Notes under the pieces: generated by a model
Seen by the model: the letters and a program-made list of their open reading frames with translations, nothing else
The model's database searches: none
What the model was told of the DNA's origin: nothing
Shown: positions 18,356 to 26,275 of the stretch, piece by piece
Numbering within the stretch: position 1 is the first letter of the stretch
How the letters are laid out: every line of letters starts with the position of its first letter
Program-made: the position numbers and the translations under genes
Source of the DNA: Verrucomicrobiota bacterium
Lineage (GTDB): Bacteria; Chlamydiota; Chlamydiia; Chlamydiales; JAAKFR01
NCBI GenBank assembly: GCA_018239815.1
Contig: JAFEGP010000022.1
Coordinates: forward strand, 1 to 47,213
Direction: 5' to 3'
DNA length: 47,213 nt

Positions 18356-18425
18356 ATAAAAACACTTTGTTTTATAAATTGATCTTATTCTGTTTAGTTT
18401 TTAATTTGTAAAATTAATTATTCCT

Positions 18426-18941
18426 TTAAGGGATTTTGAGTTCCTGACCAGGTCGGATCACATCAGATGAAAGATGGTTAAGTTCTTTTAAGGCTTTAAT
18501 AGAAACTTTATGATCAGCGGCGATTTGCCCTAAAGAGTCTCCATTTTTAACAGTATAAGACTTATCCTCTTCTTGCTTGAGTAGGCTTAACATGGTTTGA
18601 AGGGATTGTTTAAGTGAGCTCATGTCTTTATCGACTTGTCGATCTAATTGACTTAGTCTCTTTTCATAATTAATAAGGTCGTTCTGCAGTTTTTCTAGAT
18701 GTGTTTTAAGTGTACGTAAATCAGCGGCTAGATCTTTTTGATGATTCTCAACTTGTTTAGTTTTTGTTTCAGAAAGTTTTTGCTCTAAGACAGCTACCCG
18801 CTCTTCTAGAAGGCGAAGATTCGTATCTTGAGCATGAAGTTTGTAATTTGTTTCTTCAACAGTTGCTTGTAGCTGTTGAACAGGAATAGAATCTGCTAAC
18901 AACGGAAAGGTCAGAAAACAAAGAACAGAAAATCTCAACAT
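18426..18941 (-). CDS. periplasmic coiled-coil LysM protein (tol-pal-linked)
   Basis: A 171-residue exported protein. A short signal peptide ([18 protein letters not shown]) is followed by about 100 residues of coiled coil, and a C-terminal LysM domain ([19 protein letters not shown] to the end, about 129-171) expected to bind peptidoglycan. The coiled-coil part recalls YbgF/CpoB, which is normally the last gene of tol-pal operons, but the TPR domain is replaced by LysM. The start has AGAGG 4 nt upstream. It follows pal on the same strand after a 51-nt spacer with a strong hairpin. A role in tethering the Tol-Pal complex to the cell wall is a reasonable inference. Confidence 0.8.
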   Translation of the reverse strand: MLRFSVLCFLTFPLLADSIPVQQLQATVEETNYKLHAQDTNLRLLEERVAVLEQKLSETKTKQVENHQKDLAADLRTLKTHLEKLQNDLINYEKRLSQLDRQVDKDMSSLKQSLQTMLSLLKQEEDKSYTVKNGDSLGQIAADHKVSIKALKELNHLSSDVIRPGQELKIP

Positions 18942-18956
18942 ATCACCTCTTCAAAG

Positions 18957-18984
18957 AGGCCTCCTTCTTCAAAGGAGGAGGCCT
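18957..18984 (-). promoter_or_regulatory. 12-bp intercistronic hairpin between pal and the LysM gene
   Basis: AGGCCTCCTTCT (18957-18968) pairs with AGGAGGAGGCCT (18973-18984), including one G-U pair, around a 4-nt loop. No U-run follows. The adjoining reverse-strand sequence CCTCTTTGAAGAGG can form a second small hairpin that includes the AGAGG ribosome-binding site of the LysM gene. It may partly terminate transcription, protect the pal mRNA 3' end or reduce translation of the LysM gene. Confidence 0.5.
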
Positions 18985-18992
18985 ATCAAAAA

Positions 18993-19679
18993 TTATCTTC
19001 TTTCTAGTTGATGAAGTTTAAACTGAGCACGTCGGTTTTGCTTCCAAGAAGAAGGATCATGACCTTGTGAAACAGGTTTTTCTTTACCGTAAGAAATCGC
19101 AAAAAGTTGATCGGGATTCACCCCATTTTGAATCAGTAAAGTACGCACGCTGTTAGCACGACGAGAACCTAAAGCAAGGTTATAGGCAGCAGCTCCTCGT
19201 TCATCAGCATGACCTTCAACAAACACATAAGTATTTGGGTTAGAAATTAAATAGTGAGCAATTTCACGAATAGCATGAAGATTTTCGTCTCCTATTACGG
19301 TGTATTGATCTGTATCAAAGTGAATGCTTGCAAACAAGGCAGCTAATTTGCCACTTGGAGCTCTAAAACCTTCAATGCCAGGTAAAGCAGAATCGGGATC
19401 TCCAGGAGATTCTCGAGAAATAGGAGCTGTATATTCATTAACTTCTAAGGCCGTATAGCCCGCATCTTGCTTTTGCATAGGAATAAATTCCGATTCATCT
19501 GACCAACGGCTTAAACGTGCAAAGTCCGGAGAAGAATCATGCTGGCCAAATAAACAACGCATTCCTTTGCCCATATAACGACCACATGTTTTGGTGTCTT
19601 CCCAAGTTTCTCTGCCCGTGCGATGACAAGCCGTTGTACTGATGCATAATGCGGCTAGAGCAATCATATATTTTTTCAT
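18993..19679 (-). CDS. pal: peptidoglycan-associated lipoprotein Pal
   Basis: An outer-membrane lipoprotein that binds diaminopimelate-containing peptidoglycan and TolB. The 228-residue precursor has a lipoprotein signal ending TTAC, with lipidated Cys18 (the -3 residue is Thr, slightly unusual). A linker of about 80 residues follows. The C-terminal OmpA-like domain contains the typical FVEGHADERGAAAYNLALG peptidoglycan-binding motif. A very good AGGAGAGGG box precedes the ATG. It lies 16 nt after tolB and is surely co-transcribed with it. The linker between lipid anchor and OmpA domain is longer than in E. coli Pal. Confidence 0.94.
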   Translation of the reverse strand: MKKYMIALAALCISTTACHRTGRETWEDTKTCGRYMGKGMRCLFGQHDSSPDFARLSRWSDESEFIPMQKQDAGYTALEVNEYTAPISRESPGDPDSALPGIEGFRAPSGKLAALFASIHFDTDQYTVIGDENLHAIREIAHYLISNPNTYVFVEGHADERGAAAYNLALGSRRANSVRTLLIQNGVNPDQLFAISYGKEKPVSQGHDPSSWKQNRRAQFKLHQLERR

Positions 19680-19695
19680 GTTCCCTCTCCTGATC

Positions 19696-21003
19696 CTATC
19701 TTATTTTAAGTTGTGGTTCCCAACTCGGGAATCGTTTTTCTCCAGGTCCCGAGGTTATTTGTAATGCCTCTTTCTGATTTAAGTTAATCAAATAAAGCTC
19801 TGCTGTTGTATCTGTGGCTGAATTAAACATTAAATGTAAACTATCTGCAGCCCATGTTGGATTTTCTTTATGCGTAGAACCTGTTGTAAGCTGCCATTCT
19901 TCTTTTGTATGAAGATCATAAATCCAAATCTGACGCACTCCCGCTGTCTGTGCGCAATAGGCTAACTTAGTCCCGTCAGCAGACCAACAAGGCGCAGAAT
20001 TCTCTCTATTGCGTTTAGAAATCAAAGTCACGGAAGAAGGATCATCAACAGAGATTTTATAAATACGAGCAGTCCCATCTTTATTCGAAACAAATGCAAG
20101 GAATTTCCCGTCAGGGCTAAAGGTAGGCGTCCCCTGAGCGGACATAGGAGCTGTAAAAAGTTGACGAGGCTTACCTATCAACCCTTGTTCAGGTGAGAAA
20201 GACTGGATAAATAAATCTGGATTCCCCCCAATGTCACTGATAAAGGCAAGCATTTGACGACTGGAGCATACAGCGGGCATGAGCTGATTTCCTCTCAAAT
20301 AACAAAGACGTTTCAAGGTGCCACTTTGGGTGTTACACAGATAAATTTTAGGTTGCCCTACCTTATAAGATACGAATAAAAAATTTCTCGCAGCCATCCC
20401 AAGATCTTGATAAAGATAGGTAGGCGTCACACATAAATGACCGTCATGTGTAATTTGTCGTTTGTTGGCGCCGTCATAATCACATTCCCAAACTTCTGAA
20501 GTCCAAGTGTCGGAGGAAGGGCTTTGACGAGTTCTCACCGTGTATAAGATATGAGAGGATGCAATGCCCGGATAGCCAAATACCCACTGATGCAAAGTGT
20601 CTGCAATTTGATGGAGCTTACAGCGATCTTGAGCCAAGTTGCCTGTGATATCGATCCCTTTGACTTGTTTGGCTTTCCCTGTATGAACATCGATTAAAGC
20701 AGCGCTTAGGCAAGAACCTTGAAGATCAAGCTCGATTAAATAATCCAGGTTTTTCTCTTTAGATAAAGTTTGTAAGGACGCTCCATCTTGACATTTTATG
20801 ACTTGCATACGACCGTTGTGTGCTAAGTCAAAGTTTAGGATGTTCTTCAGATCTTTGGGATGATAGCTCGCTGTAAGCTGCGCTGAAGAAGCCCAGCATA
20901 AAGCAACATGTGTGAAAGACTGTGCTGTGTTGACATGTACAATAATTTCATCATCAGCACATATAACTAAGCAAGGGAAGAGCAAAAATAAAATCCATCG
21001 CAT
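19696..21003 (-). CDS. tolB: Tol-Pal system beta-propeller protein TolB
   Basis: A periplasmic protein of about 435 residues that links Pal with the inner-membrane TolQRA machine. The start chosen is ATG 21003, giving a clean signal peptide (MRWILFLLFPCLVICADDE). A TTG at 21021 would add six residues before it. The C-terminal half carries repeated WD40-like TolB blades (TPTFSPDGKFLAFVSNKDGT, APCWSADGTKLAYCAQ, NPTWAADSLHLMFNS). In chlamydiae tolB normally follows exbB-exbD-tolA-like on the same strand. Here those genes lie about 9.7 kb away at 30710-32485, with a forward-strand sugar cluster between them, so tolB must have its own promoter or lose co-regulation with them. Confidence 0.93.
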   Translation of the reverse strand: MRWILFLLFPCLVICADDEIIVHVNTAQSFTHVALCWASSAQLTASYHPKDLKNILNFDLAHNGRMQVIKCQDGASLQTLSKEKNLDYLIELDLQGSCLSAALIDVHTGKAKQVKGIDITGNLAQDRCKLHQIADTLHQWVFGYPGIASSHILYTVRTRQSPSSDTWTSEVWECDYDGANKRQITHDGHLCVTPTYLYQDLGMAARNFLFVSYKVGQPKIYLCNTQSGTLKRLCYLRGNQLMPAVCSSRQMLAFISDIGGNPDLFIQSFSPEQGLIGKPRQLFTAPMSAQGTPTFSPDGKFLAFVSNKDGTARIYKISVDDPSSVTLISKRNRENSAPCWSADGTKLAYCAQTAGVRQIWIYDLHTKEEWQLTTGSTHKENPTWAADSLHLMFNSATDTTAELYLINLNQKEALQITSGPGEKRFPSWEPQLKIR

Positions 21004-21530
21004 GGAAATGCAATTTAACAAACCATGGTAAAATTCTCTACTCCATTATTCGAAGAGGGAATAATCCCTCAGATTAAGCGCAGAGCTCCTCCATAACTGC
21101 CATTTTGACCAGAGGTATAATCATGTACCAAGAGCACAGAGCTAGATTAAACAAAAATAAGATGCTCTCCTTGAGTTTACTGTAAATCAAGATCACGGTT
21201 TCATTTTCTTAAAGCTGCAATTCTGGGTTTAGAAAAGAATTCTCTTATGATTGTTATGCCGTATTTCAAACATGGAGCAGGGGAGTAATAGCAATGTAGA
21301 TATCTTATTCCTAGATCATTCGAAAAATGAAGAAGATGTTCAAGATAAAAATCAGTCAGGTCGCCACACAGAGGAACGGAATCCTTTGGTTGGCTCACTT
21401 TTTTAAGATAGACTGGCCCAATAAGGATAAAAACGCATCTAAATGTATTGTAGATGAGAATGTTGCAAGATGTATAGATATACTGACGGCGCTAACCTAA
21501 AGTTTCTAAGCAAAATCCATACATCTGATA

Positions 21531-21691
21531 TCAAATTTGCTGGTCACAGAGAATAACTAAAAAAGCAAATGCCAAAATCAAGCCATCAAGGGTCAGCGCT
21601 TGTGATGATTGATCCCGGGATCTTTAATCACTTCAAATTGTCGAAAAAGCGCCGAAGGGTTTTTGAAAATATTTTCAGAAATTTGTGTCAT
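21531..21691 (-). mobile_element. ISAs1-type transposase N-terminus, frameshifted remnant
   Basis: From ATG 21691 the reverse frame reads MTQISENIFKNPSALFRQFE and continues IKDPGINHHKR. A frameshift near 21595-21600 then moves to a second frame reading LTLDGLILAFAFLVILCDQQI before a stop at 21531. Together these match the start of ISAs1/H-repeat transposases, which typically have DPR-x-KHPL-DILxLAxxAVLCGA. The catalytic part is missing. It is a dead fragment, at the boundary where the sugar island meets the Tol operon. Confidence 0.6.
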
Positions 21692-21702
21692 ATTAACTTC
21701 CA

Positions 21703-21726
21703 AGTTTAAAAGGCCGACTATATGCC
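21703..21726. repeat. copy 1 of a short repeat beside a transposase remnant
   Basis: AGTTTAAAAGGCCGACTATATGCC-type sequence of 24 nt. It shares AGTTTAA, CGACTATAT and GCC, in that order and nearly the same spacing, with the copy at 24181-24206. Each copy lies about 12-19 nt upstream of a decayed reverse-strand transposase start, so they may be related IS ends. Confidence 0.4.
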
Positions 21727-21839
21727 TCATTTCAACAAAAATTTAGTGATTTTTTTCTGTTATTTTAGCAGTATCTGATTGCTCGAATTGACAGTGAATT
21801 GTTAGACTTCGTTCTTACAGACAATCTTAGGTTGTACTT

Positions 21840-22883
21840 ATGCAGTTTGATGTTTATGCCCTTGATTCAATGTTTCAGGAACTAAAACAGGCTCCTTATC
21901 CACTTCAGCCTTCTAATACCTGGATTGACCTTAATCGAACTAATCTTGCGCAGCTTCAAGATCATGGTTTTAAAAATATGCGAAACACGCTTGCTTGTAA
22001 TTATTTTACCTTTACAGGAGATCGCGTTCAGTTTCGATTTTTAAAATCCAAGCTATCTAAAAAACAATACCTACTCAACAAGCTAAGGGCTTTATTAGCT
22101 CTAAAATTACCTCGCATTCGGTCTGCTCTGCAAAGCACAACCCTAACCCAAGATTTCTTAAAGACACATACTTACTACACTCAAATGCTTTTTGATTATG
22201 CAAAAAAAATCGATCACAAGAGATTGTTGAAACATATAGTAAACGACTCTCCCCTAGGCAACCCTCCTCCTGTTTTTCGTTGGGGAAAACTTCTTACAGC
22301 AGACCTGTGCAATTCTGTTATTGAATATTATGCTATTACTAACTCTATAGGAGAAGCCCCCTTACGTACCGTTATGGAAATTGGAGCGGGTTATGGAAGA
22401 AATGCTGCAGTATTTTTACAAGTTCACCAGAAACTACAGTATGTTATCTGCGATATTCCTCCAGCACTCTATGTTTCACAAAGTTACTTAACCCAACGGT
22501 TCCCTGAGAAAAAAGCTTTTTTATTTCGTCCCTTTAAAAGTTTTGGTGAAATACAAAAAGAATGGGAAGAGGCACAGCTATGCTTTATTTTGCCACACCA
22601 ACTAGCCTTGTTACCAAATAAATGCGTTGATCTCTTTCTTAATATCAGTTCTTTTCAAGAAATGCGTCCTGAACAAATTAGTTACTATTTTTCTCAGATT
22701 AATCGCTTAGTACATGGATATTTCTATTTGAAACAATGGAAACATAGTTGCCTGCCTCAAGATAATGTAACGATCAAAGAAGAAGACTATCCCGATTTTC
22801 CCCACTGGTTTCGTATTTATTCACGAACATGTGAAGTGCAAACTGCTTTTTTTGAACGCTTATATGATTTAAAACGCTCTTAA
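21840..22883 (+). CDS. putative sugar O-methyltransferase
   Basis: A 347-residue S-adenosylmethionine-dependent methyltransferase of the putative sugar O-methyltransferase type found in polysaccharide clusters. The SAM-binding motif I reads VMEIGAGYGRNAAVFLQ (from about residue 178), with an acidic motif (VICDIPPALYVSQSYL) and the LNISSFQEMRPEQISYYF segment typical of this family. The N-terminal 170 residues are a family-specific helical domain. There is no membrane segment, so it acts in the cytoplasm on a nucleotide sugar or lipid-linked glycan. It is the first gene of the forward island and is followed 8 nt later by a GT2 gene. The ribosome-binding site is weak (AGG about 8 nt upstream). 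Confidence 0.75.
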   Translation: MQFDVYALDSMFQELKQAPYPLQPSNTWIDLNRTNLAQLQDHGFKNMRNTLACNYFTFTGDRVQFRFLKSKLSKKQYLLNKLRALLALKLPRIRSALQSTTLTQDFLKTHTYYTQMLFDYAKKIDHKRLLKHIVNDSPLGNPPPVFRWGKLLTADLCNSVIEYYAITNSIGEAPLRTVMEIGAGYGRNAAVFLQVHQKLQYVICDIPPALYVSQSYLTQRFPEKKAFLFRPFKSFGEIQKEWEEAQLCFILPHQLALLPNKCVDLFLNISSFQEMRPEQISYYFSQINRLVHGYFYLKQWKHSCLPQDNVTIKEEDYPDFPHWFRIYSRTCEVQTAFFERLYDLKRS

Positions 22884-22891
22884 AGAGAATT

Positions 22892-23986
22892 ATGATTACA
22901 GTTGTTATCCCTACCTATAAAAGACCTCAACTTCTCAAACGTGCTGTCAAAAGTGTGCTCAATCAAACGTATCCCCATTTCACCATTTTGATCGCGGATA
23001 ATGCTTCTGGAGATGAAACAGATAGCGTTGTACAGCAGCTAGTGCAAAAAGATCAGAGAATCAAGTTACTGAAACAAAAAACAAATTTAGGGATGTCAGC
23101 TAATTTTCAGTCGGCATTCATGCAAGTTACAACGCCCTACGTCTGTTTTTTGCCTGATGATGATTTCTATGCTCCTACTTTTTTTGAAGAGACACTTTCG
23201 GCTTTTTCACATTATCCCGACATTTGTTTTGCAGGAGGTGGAAGCGAACTGTTTATAGACCAAAACCACACAATAAGTTGCCTTTCGGCTTATTTTAAGC
23301 AAAAATGCCCTCCTACTGGATATTACCCACCTGCAAAATCACTATTAGCACATTTTCGGGCTTATTCTGGCATTCAATTCCCTTCTAGTCTTTTTAAGAC
23401 AGATTGTCTGCATACGATAGGGGGGTTTGACGTAAGGTTGAAATTTTGTATCGACTCCGACCTCATTTCAAAGTGCGCAGCGCGTTTTCCGGTTTATTTA
23501 ATTACTGATAGAATTTTTTATTTTTATTACCAAAATAGCACTTCTCTTTCTCGTTCTTTCGATCTACAACAACAAGAAATAGAAGCCCATTACTTACATG
23601 AGAACATTTTACTTACTCCTCTTCCCCCAACAGATCGCCAAGTCATCGATCTTTGGTATCAATCCTGGAAAATGCGTATTTGCTGCGGGCTCTATGGCTA
23701 CTATTACTCTAGAAGAGAATTTCAAAAAGCGTATCTATATGCAGAAAAACTCTATCATATGACAGGTGCTGCTCGATGGAAAAAAAGAAAAACACATACC
23801 AAACTCTATGCTCACTTTTCTTTTCTCTCTTTTATTTATCAAGCGCTCAAGGTATGTGAACGTGGTCTGCGTTTTTACAAAAAAAAATCTAAAGTTTCTT
23901 CTTCGATGCCTTCTCAGGAGGTCATTTATACGACTCATTCCGATACAGATTTTTGGAAACAATACGCTTTAAGCTTAGAGACTTAA
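22892..23986 (+). CDS. glycosyltransferase family 2 (copy 1)
   Basis: A 364-residue inverting GT-A glycosyltransferase. The N-terminus MITVVIPTYKRPQLLKRAV is a classic GT2 start, and the donor/metal motif FLPDDDF lies at about residues 87-93. A FDVRLKFCIDSDLISK segment supplies the later acidic residues. The C-terminal 100 residues are basic and helical. It is paralogous over its full length to the GT2 at 28788-29885; for example the MQVTTPYVCFLPDDDF stretch is the same in both. It probably adds one sugar of a surface glycan from the cytoplasmic side. It is 8 nt after the methyltransferase and ends at the gene-poor stretch 23987-24507. Confidence 0.85.
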   Translation: MITVVIPTYKRPQLLKRAVKSVLNQTYPHFTILIADNASGDETDSVVQQLVQKDQRIKLLKQKTNLGMSANFQSAFMQVTTPYVCFLPDDDFYAPTFFEETLSAFSHYPDICFAGGGSELFIDQNHTISCLSAYFKQKCPPTGYYPPAKSLLAHFRAYSGIQFPSSLFKTDCLHTIGGFDVRLKFCIDSDLISKCAARFPVYLITDRIFYFYYQNSTSLSRSFDLQQQEIEAHYLHENILLTPLPPTDRQVIDLWYQSWKMRICCGLYGYYYSRREFQKAYLYAEKLYHMTGAARWKKRKTHTKLYAHFSFLSFIYQALKVCERGLRFYKKKSKVSSSMPSQEVIYTTHSDTDFWKQYALSLET

Positions 23987-24063
23987 AATGAGCTTCTTTC
24001 GAAATTTGATAGAATGGTGGAAATTTTAGAATAGTCCAAAAGAACAAGAAAGTTAGAGGTAAG

Positions 24064-24162
24064 CACAAAACCTTTAGCATTGCATCCAACATCTCCCTTG
24101 TGTCTGATTAGCAAATCTTTAATTCTTTCCTGTTGATCATTTTGCAGAGCATATTTCTTCGT
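24064..24162 (-). mobile_element. IS5-type transposase N-terminus, remnant
   Basis: On the reverse strand, without an in-frame start, the sequence reads KKYALQNDQQERIKDLLIR followed by HKGDVGCNAKGF. This is the recognisable beginning of IS5-family transposases (IS427-like, typically RYALxDxQWERIKDLLPGRxGHVGxTAKDNRLF). Beyond this the match is lost although the frame stays open. A GGCATATATAGTCGATCGC sequence about 20-45 nt upstream may be part of the IS end. It is a dead fragment. Confidence 0.65.
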
Positions 24163-24180
24163 AATCTACCTTGAAAAAGC

Positions 24181-24206
24181 AGTTTAAGCGATCGACTATA
24201 TATGCC
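24181..24206. repeat. copy 2 of the short repeat beside a transposase remnant
   Basis: A 26-nt direct repeat of 21703-21726, with the same ordered blocks AGTTTAA, CGACTATAT and GCC and a 2-nt AT insertion. It lies 19 nt upstream of the IS5-type remnant. The two copies bracket the first methyltransferase-GT2 pair. Confidence 0.4.
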
Positions 24207-24507
24207 ACTCAATCTTTTCATGGACGATGCACTCTAGATTTGAAAAAAAATGGCCTTGCTTTTCCCTTTTACCGAGATTATAGTCTGCTTACTCAAATAG
24301 GCTATGGCTGAAAAAATGAGCTGCGATCCTCAATCTTTATTTTTTACTATCCTCCTAACTTGTGATAAACTGCATCTTCTTCAACATAAGAAAAATGCTC
24401 CCTATCTTAAAAAAACTCAATATTTTAAAAAGGATGGTGGATTCTCTTTTAAAAAAGTCGAAATCTGAGTATATGCAATATCAAAAATAAAAAACCCTCA
24501 TGTATTT

Positions 24508-25299
24508 ATGAAAACAATTATTTTAGCAGGTGGATTAGGAACTCGACTTTCAGAAAAGACCAGTGATTGTCCAAAGCCTATGGTTGATGTGGGTGGTAGG
24601 CCGATATTGTGGCACATCATGCAGTTGTATTCTTTATATGATCAAAATGAGTTTGTTCTTGCATTAGGATATAAAAGTGAAATCGTGAAACAATATTTTT
24701 TCAACTTTTATGCAATGAATAACGATCTTTCTGTCAATTTGCAAACGGGTGAAACGATCATTCATCAAAGAGAGCTGTTGCCCTGGACTATACATATGGT
24801 GGATACAGGCCTTCATACGCAAACAGGAGGACGCTTAAAAAGATGTAAGCAGTGGATCGGAAATGAGCGTTTCATGATGACCTATGGGGATGGGTTATCA
24901 GATGTTAATATAGATGAGCTCATCGATTTTCATTGCTCTCATGGAAAGCTCGCCACAGTGCTCAGCGTGCGTCCTCCTGCTCGTTTTGGAGAGCTTAAAT
25001 TTGAAGAGCAGAGAATAGATAGCTTTATGGAAAAACCTCAAATTGAAGCCGGATGGATTAATGGGGGATTTTTTGTGCTTGAACCAGAAATTTTTGATTA
25101 TCTAGAGGATGATAAAACGATTTGGGAACGTTCTCCTTTGGAGCGTTTGGCACAGGACAAAGAATTAATGGGCTTTCAACATACAGGTTTTTGGCAACCC
25201 ATGGATACTCTCAGAGAGTGGCGCTATTTACAATCTTTATGGGAATCTGGGTCTCCACCCTGGCTAGAAAAAAAGGTAACACATGAGCTTTTGGTCTGA
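24508..25299 (+). CDS. rfbF: glucose-1-phosphate cytidylyltransferase
   Basis: The enzyme makes CDP-glucose from CTP and glucose-1-phosphate, the entry step to CDP-deoxysugars. The 263 residues start with the nucleotidyltransferase motif IILAGGLGTRLSEKT, then PKPMVDVGGRPILWHIM. The MTYGDGLSDV metal-binding motif and SFMEKPQIEAGWINGGFFV segment are characteristic of RfbF. It overlaps the next gene (RfbG-like) by 17 nt. The cytidylyl rather than thymidylyl call rests on the GWINGGFFV and GYKSEIVKQYF pattern and on the partner gene. Confidence 0.92.
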   Translation: MKTIILAGGLGTRLSEKTSDCPKPMVDVGGRPILWHIMQLYSLYDQNEFVLALGYKSEIVKQYFFNFYAMNNDLSVNLQTGETIIHQRELLPWTIHMVDTGLHTQTGGRLKRCKQWIGNERFMMTYGDGLSDVNIDELIDFHCSHGKLATVLSVRPPARFGELKFEEQRIDSFMEKPQIEAGWINGGFFVLEPEIFDYLEDDKTIWERSPLERLAQDKELMGFQHTGFWQPMDTLREWRYLQSLWESGSPPWLEKKVTHELLV

Positions 25300-26275
25300 A
25301 AAACAAGTTTTAATAACAGGTGCAACAGGTTTTGTAGGTTTTTGGCTAACTAAGCGACTTGTTGAGGAAAAAGCACGTGTGATTGTGCTTGTGAGAGATC
25401 ATGACCCACAAACTGCACTTTACCATAGTGGGCTGATCCAACAAGTCACAGTTGTGAGTGGAGCTCTTGAGTCTTATGAAACATTAGAGCGAGCTCTATG
25501 CGAGTATGATGTGGATACGGTGTTTCACTTGGGAGCACAAACGATCGTCGGCACTGCAAAAAAAGCCCCTTTGATTACATTTGAAGCCAATATTCGTGGT
25601 ACCTATTTGCTTTTAGAAGCATGTCGGCGTCAGCAACAAACAGTGAAGCGCATTGTAATAGCATCTAGTGATAAGGCTTATGGTTCAAGCCCTGTATTAC
25701 CTTACACTGAAAATATGCCATTGATGGGAACCTTCCCTTATGACGTTTCTAAATCTTGTTGTGACTTGATTTCACAGAGTTATTTTCATGCTTATGGATT
25801 ACCCCTAGCTATTGCTCGGTGCGGCAACATTTTTGGAGGGGGAGATTTAAATTGGAGCCGTTTGATACCAGGTACAATTCGTAGTTTACTAAAACAAGAA
25901 GCGCCTCTGATTCGTAGCGATGGTACATTTGTTAGAGATTATATTTATGTAGAAGATGTGGTTAATGCTTATTTGCTTTTAGCGCAAAATCTTCAAGACA
26001 AGCATGTACAAGGCGAGGCTTTTAATTTTGCTCCTTCCAAACCCTATACAGTTTTGGAGGTTGTGCATCTGCTACAAAGCATGATGGGATGTGAATATTT
26101 ATCCCCCAAGATTTTAAATGAAGCTAAGGGAGAGATTAAAGATCAATTCCTGACTAGTCAAAAAGGGAAAAAGATTTTAGGATGGGTTCCTGAATATTCC
26201 TTAGAACAGGGTCTTCAACCTACAATCGATTGGTATCGTAAACTTTTAGCAGCTCCAGAATATGCGATGTGTTGA
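25283..26275 (+). CDS. rfbG: CDP-glucose 4,6-dehydratase-like SDR enzyme
   Basis: An extended short-chain dehydrogenase (330 residues) expected to convert CDP-glucose to CDP-4-keto-6-deoxyglucose using bound NAD+. Visible features are the Rossmann motif GATGFVGFWL near residue 11, the SSDKAYG strand, the catalytic YDVSK motif, and the RCGNIFGGGDLNWSRLIPG segment typical of RfbG. It is shorter than classical RfbG (about 355 residues). It starts inside rfbF (17-nt overlap) and ends inside the next gene (14-nt overlap), so the three form one translationally coupled operon. The CDP specificity is inferred from rfbF. Confidence 0.88.
   Translation: MSFWSEKQVLITGATGFVGFWLTKRLVEEKARVIVLVRDHDPQTALYHSGLIQQVTVVSGALESYETLERALCEYDVDTVFHLGAQTIVGTAKKAPLITFEANIRGTYLLLEACRRQQQTVKRIVIASSDKAYGSSPVLPYTENMPLMGTFPYDVSKSCCDLISQSYFHAYGLPLAIARCGNIFGGGDLNWSRLIPGTIRSLLKQEAPLIRSDGTFVRDYIYVEDVVNAYLLLAQNLQDKHVQGEAFNFAPSKPYTVLEVVHLLQSMMGCEYLSPKILNEAKGEIKDQFLTSQKGKKILGWVPEYSLEQGLQPTIDWYRKLLAAPEYAMC

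Larger units (their letters stand above)
21022..21839. other. 818-nt gene-poor junction between tolB and the sugar island
   Basis: No intact recognisable gene. It contains, on the reverse strand, an open frame of 96 codons (21201-21491, ending in a stop, with a possible GTG start at 21398) whose product I do not recognise. It also holds a frameshifted transposase N-terminus (21531-21691) and one copy of a short repeat (21703-21726). A forward 46-codon ORF at 21569-21709 is antisense to the transposase remnant and is probably spurious. The promoters of tolB (reverse) and of the methyltransferase gene at 21840 (forward) should lie here, but I see no convincing boxes. The region looks like decayed insertion DNA. 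Confidence 0.65.
23987..24507. other. 521-nt gene-poor stretch between the two halves of the sugar island
   Basis: No intact recognisable gene. It holds a decayed reverse-strand transposase N-terminus (24064-24162), a short repeat (24181-24206) shared with the other junction, a forward reading frame without a start (RDYSLLTQIGYG, ending near 24312), and a 54-codon forward ORF (24304-24468) whose product I do not recognise. The promoter for the rfbF-led operon should be here, but no clear pair of boxes is visible. Confidence 0.6.

Noticed and set aside
21569-21709. Forward 46-codon ORF (starts MPKSSHQGSA)
   Set aside because: It is antisense to the ISAs1-type remnant, which explains the sequence better.
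24304-24468. Forward 54-codon ORF before rfbF (starts MAEKMSCDPQ)
   Set aside because: No recognisable product, no ribosome-binding site, and it follows an in-frame stop closely in a decayed region. It is mentioned only in the gap description.
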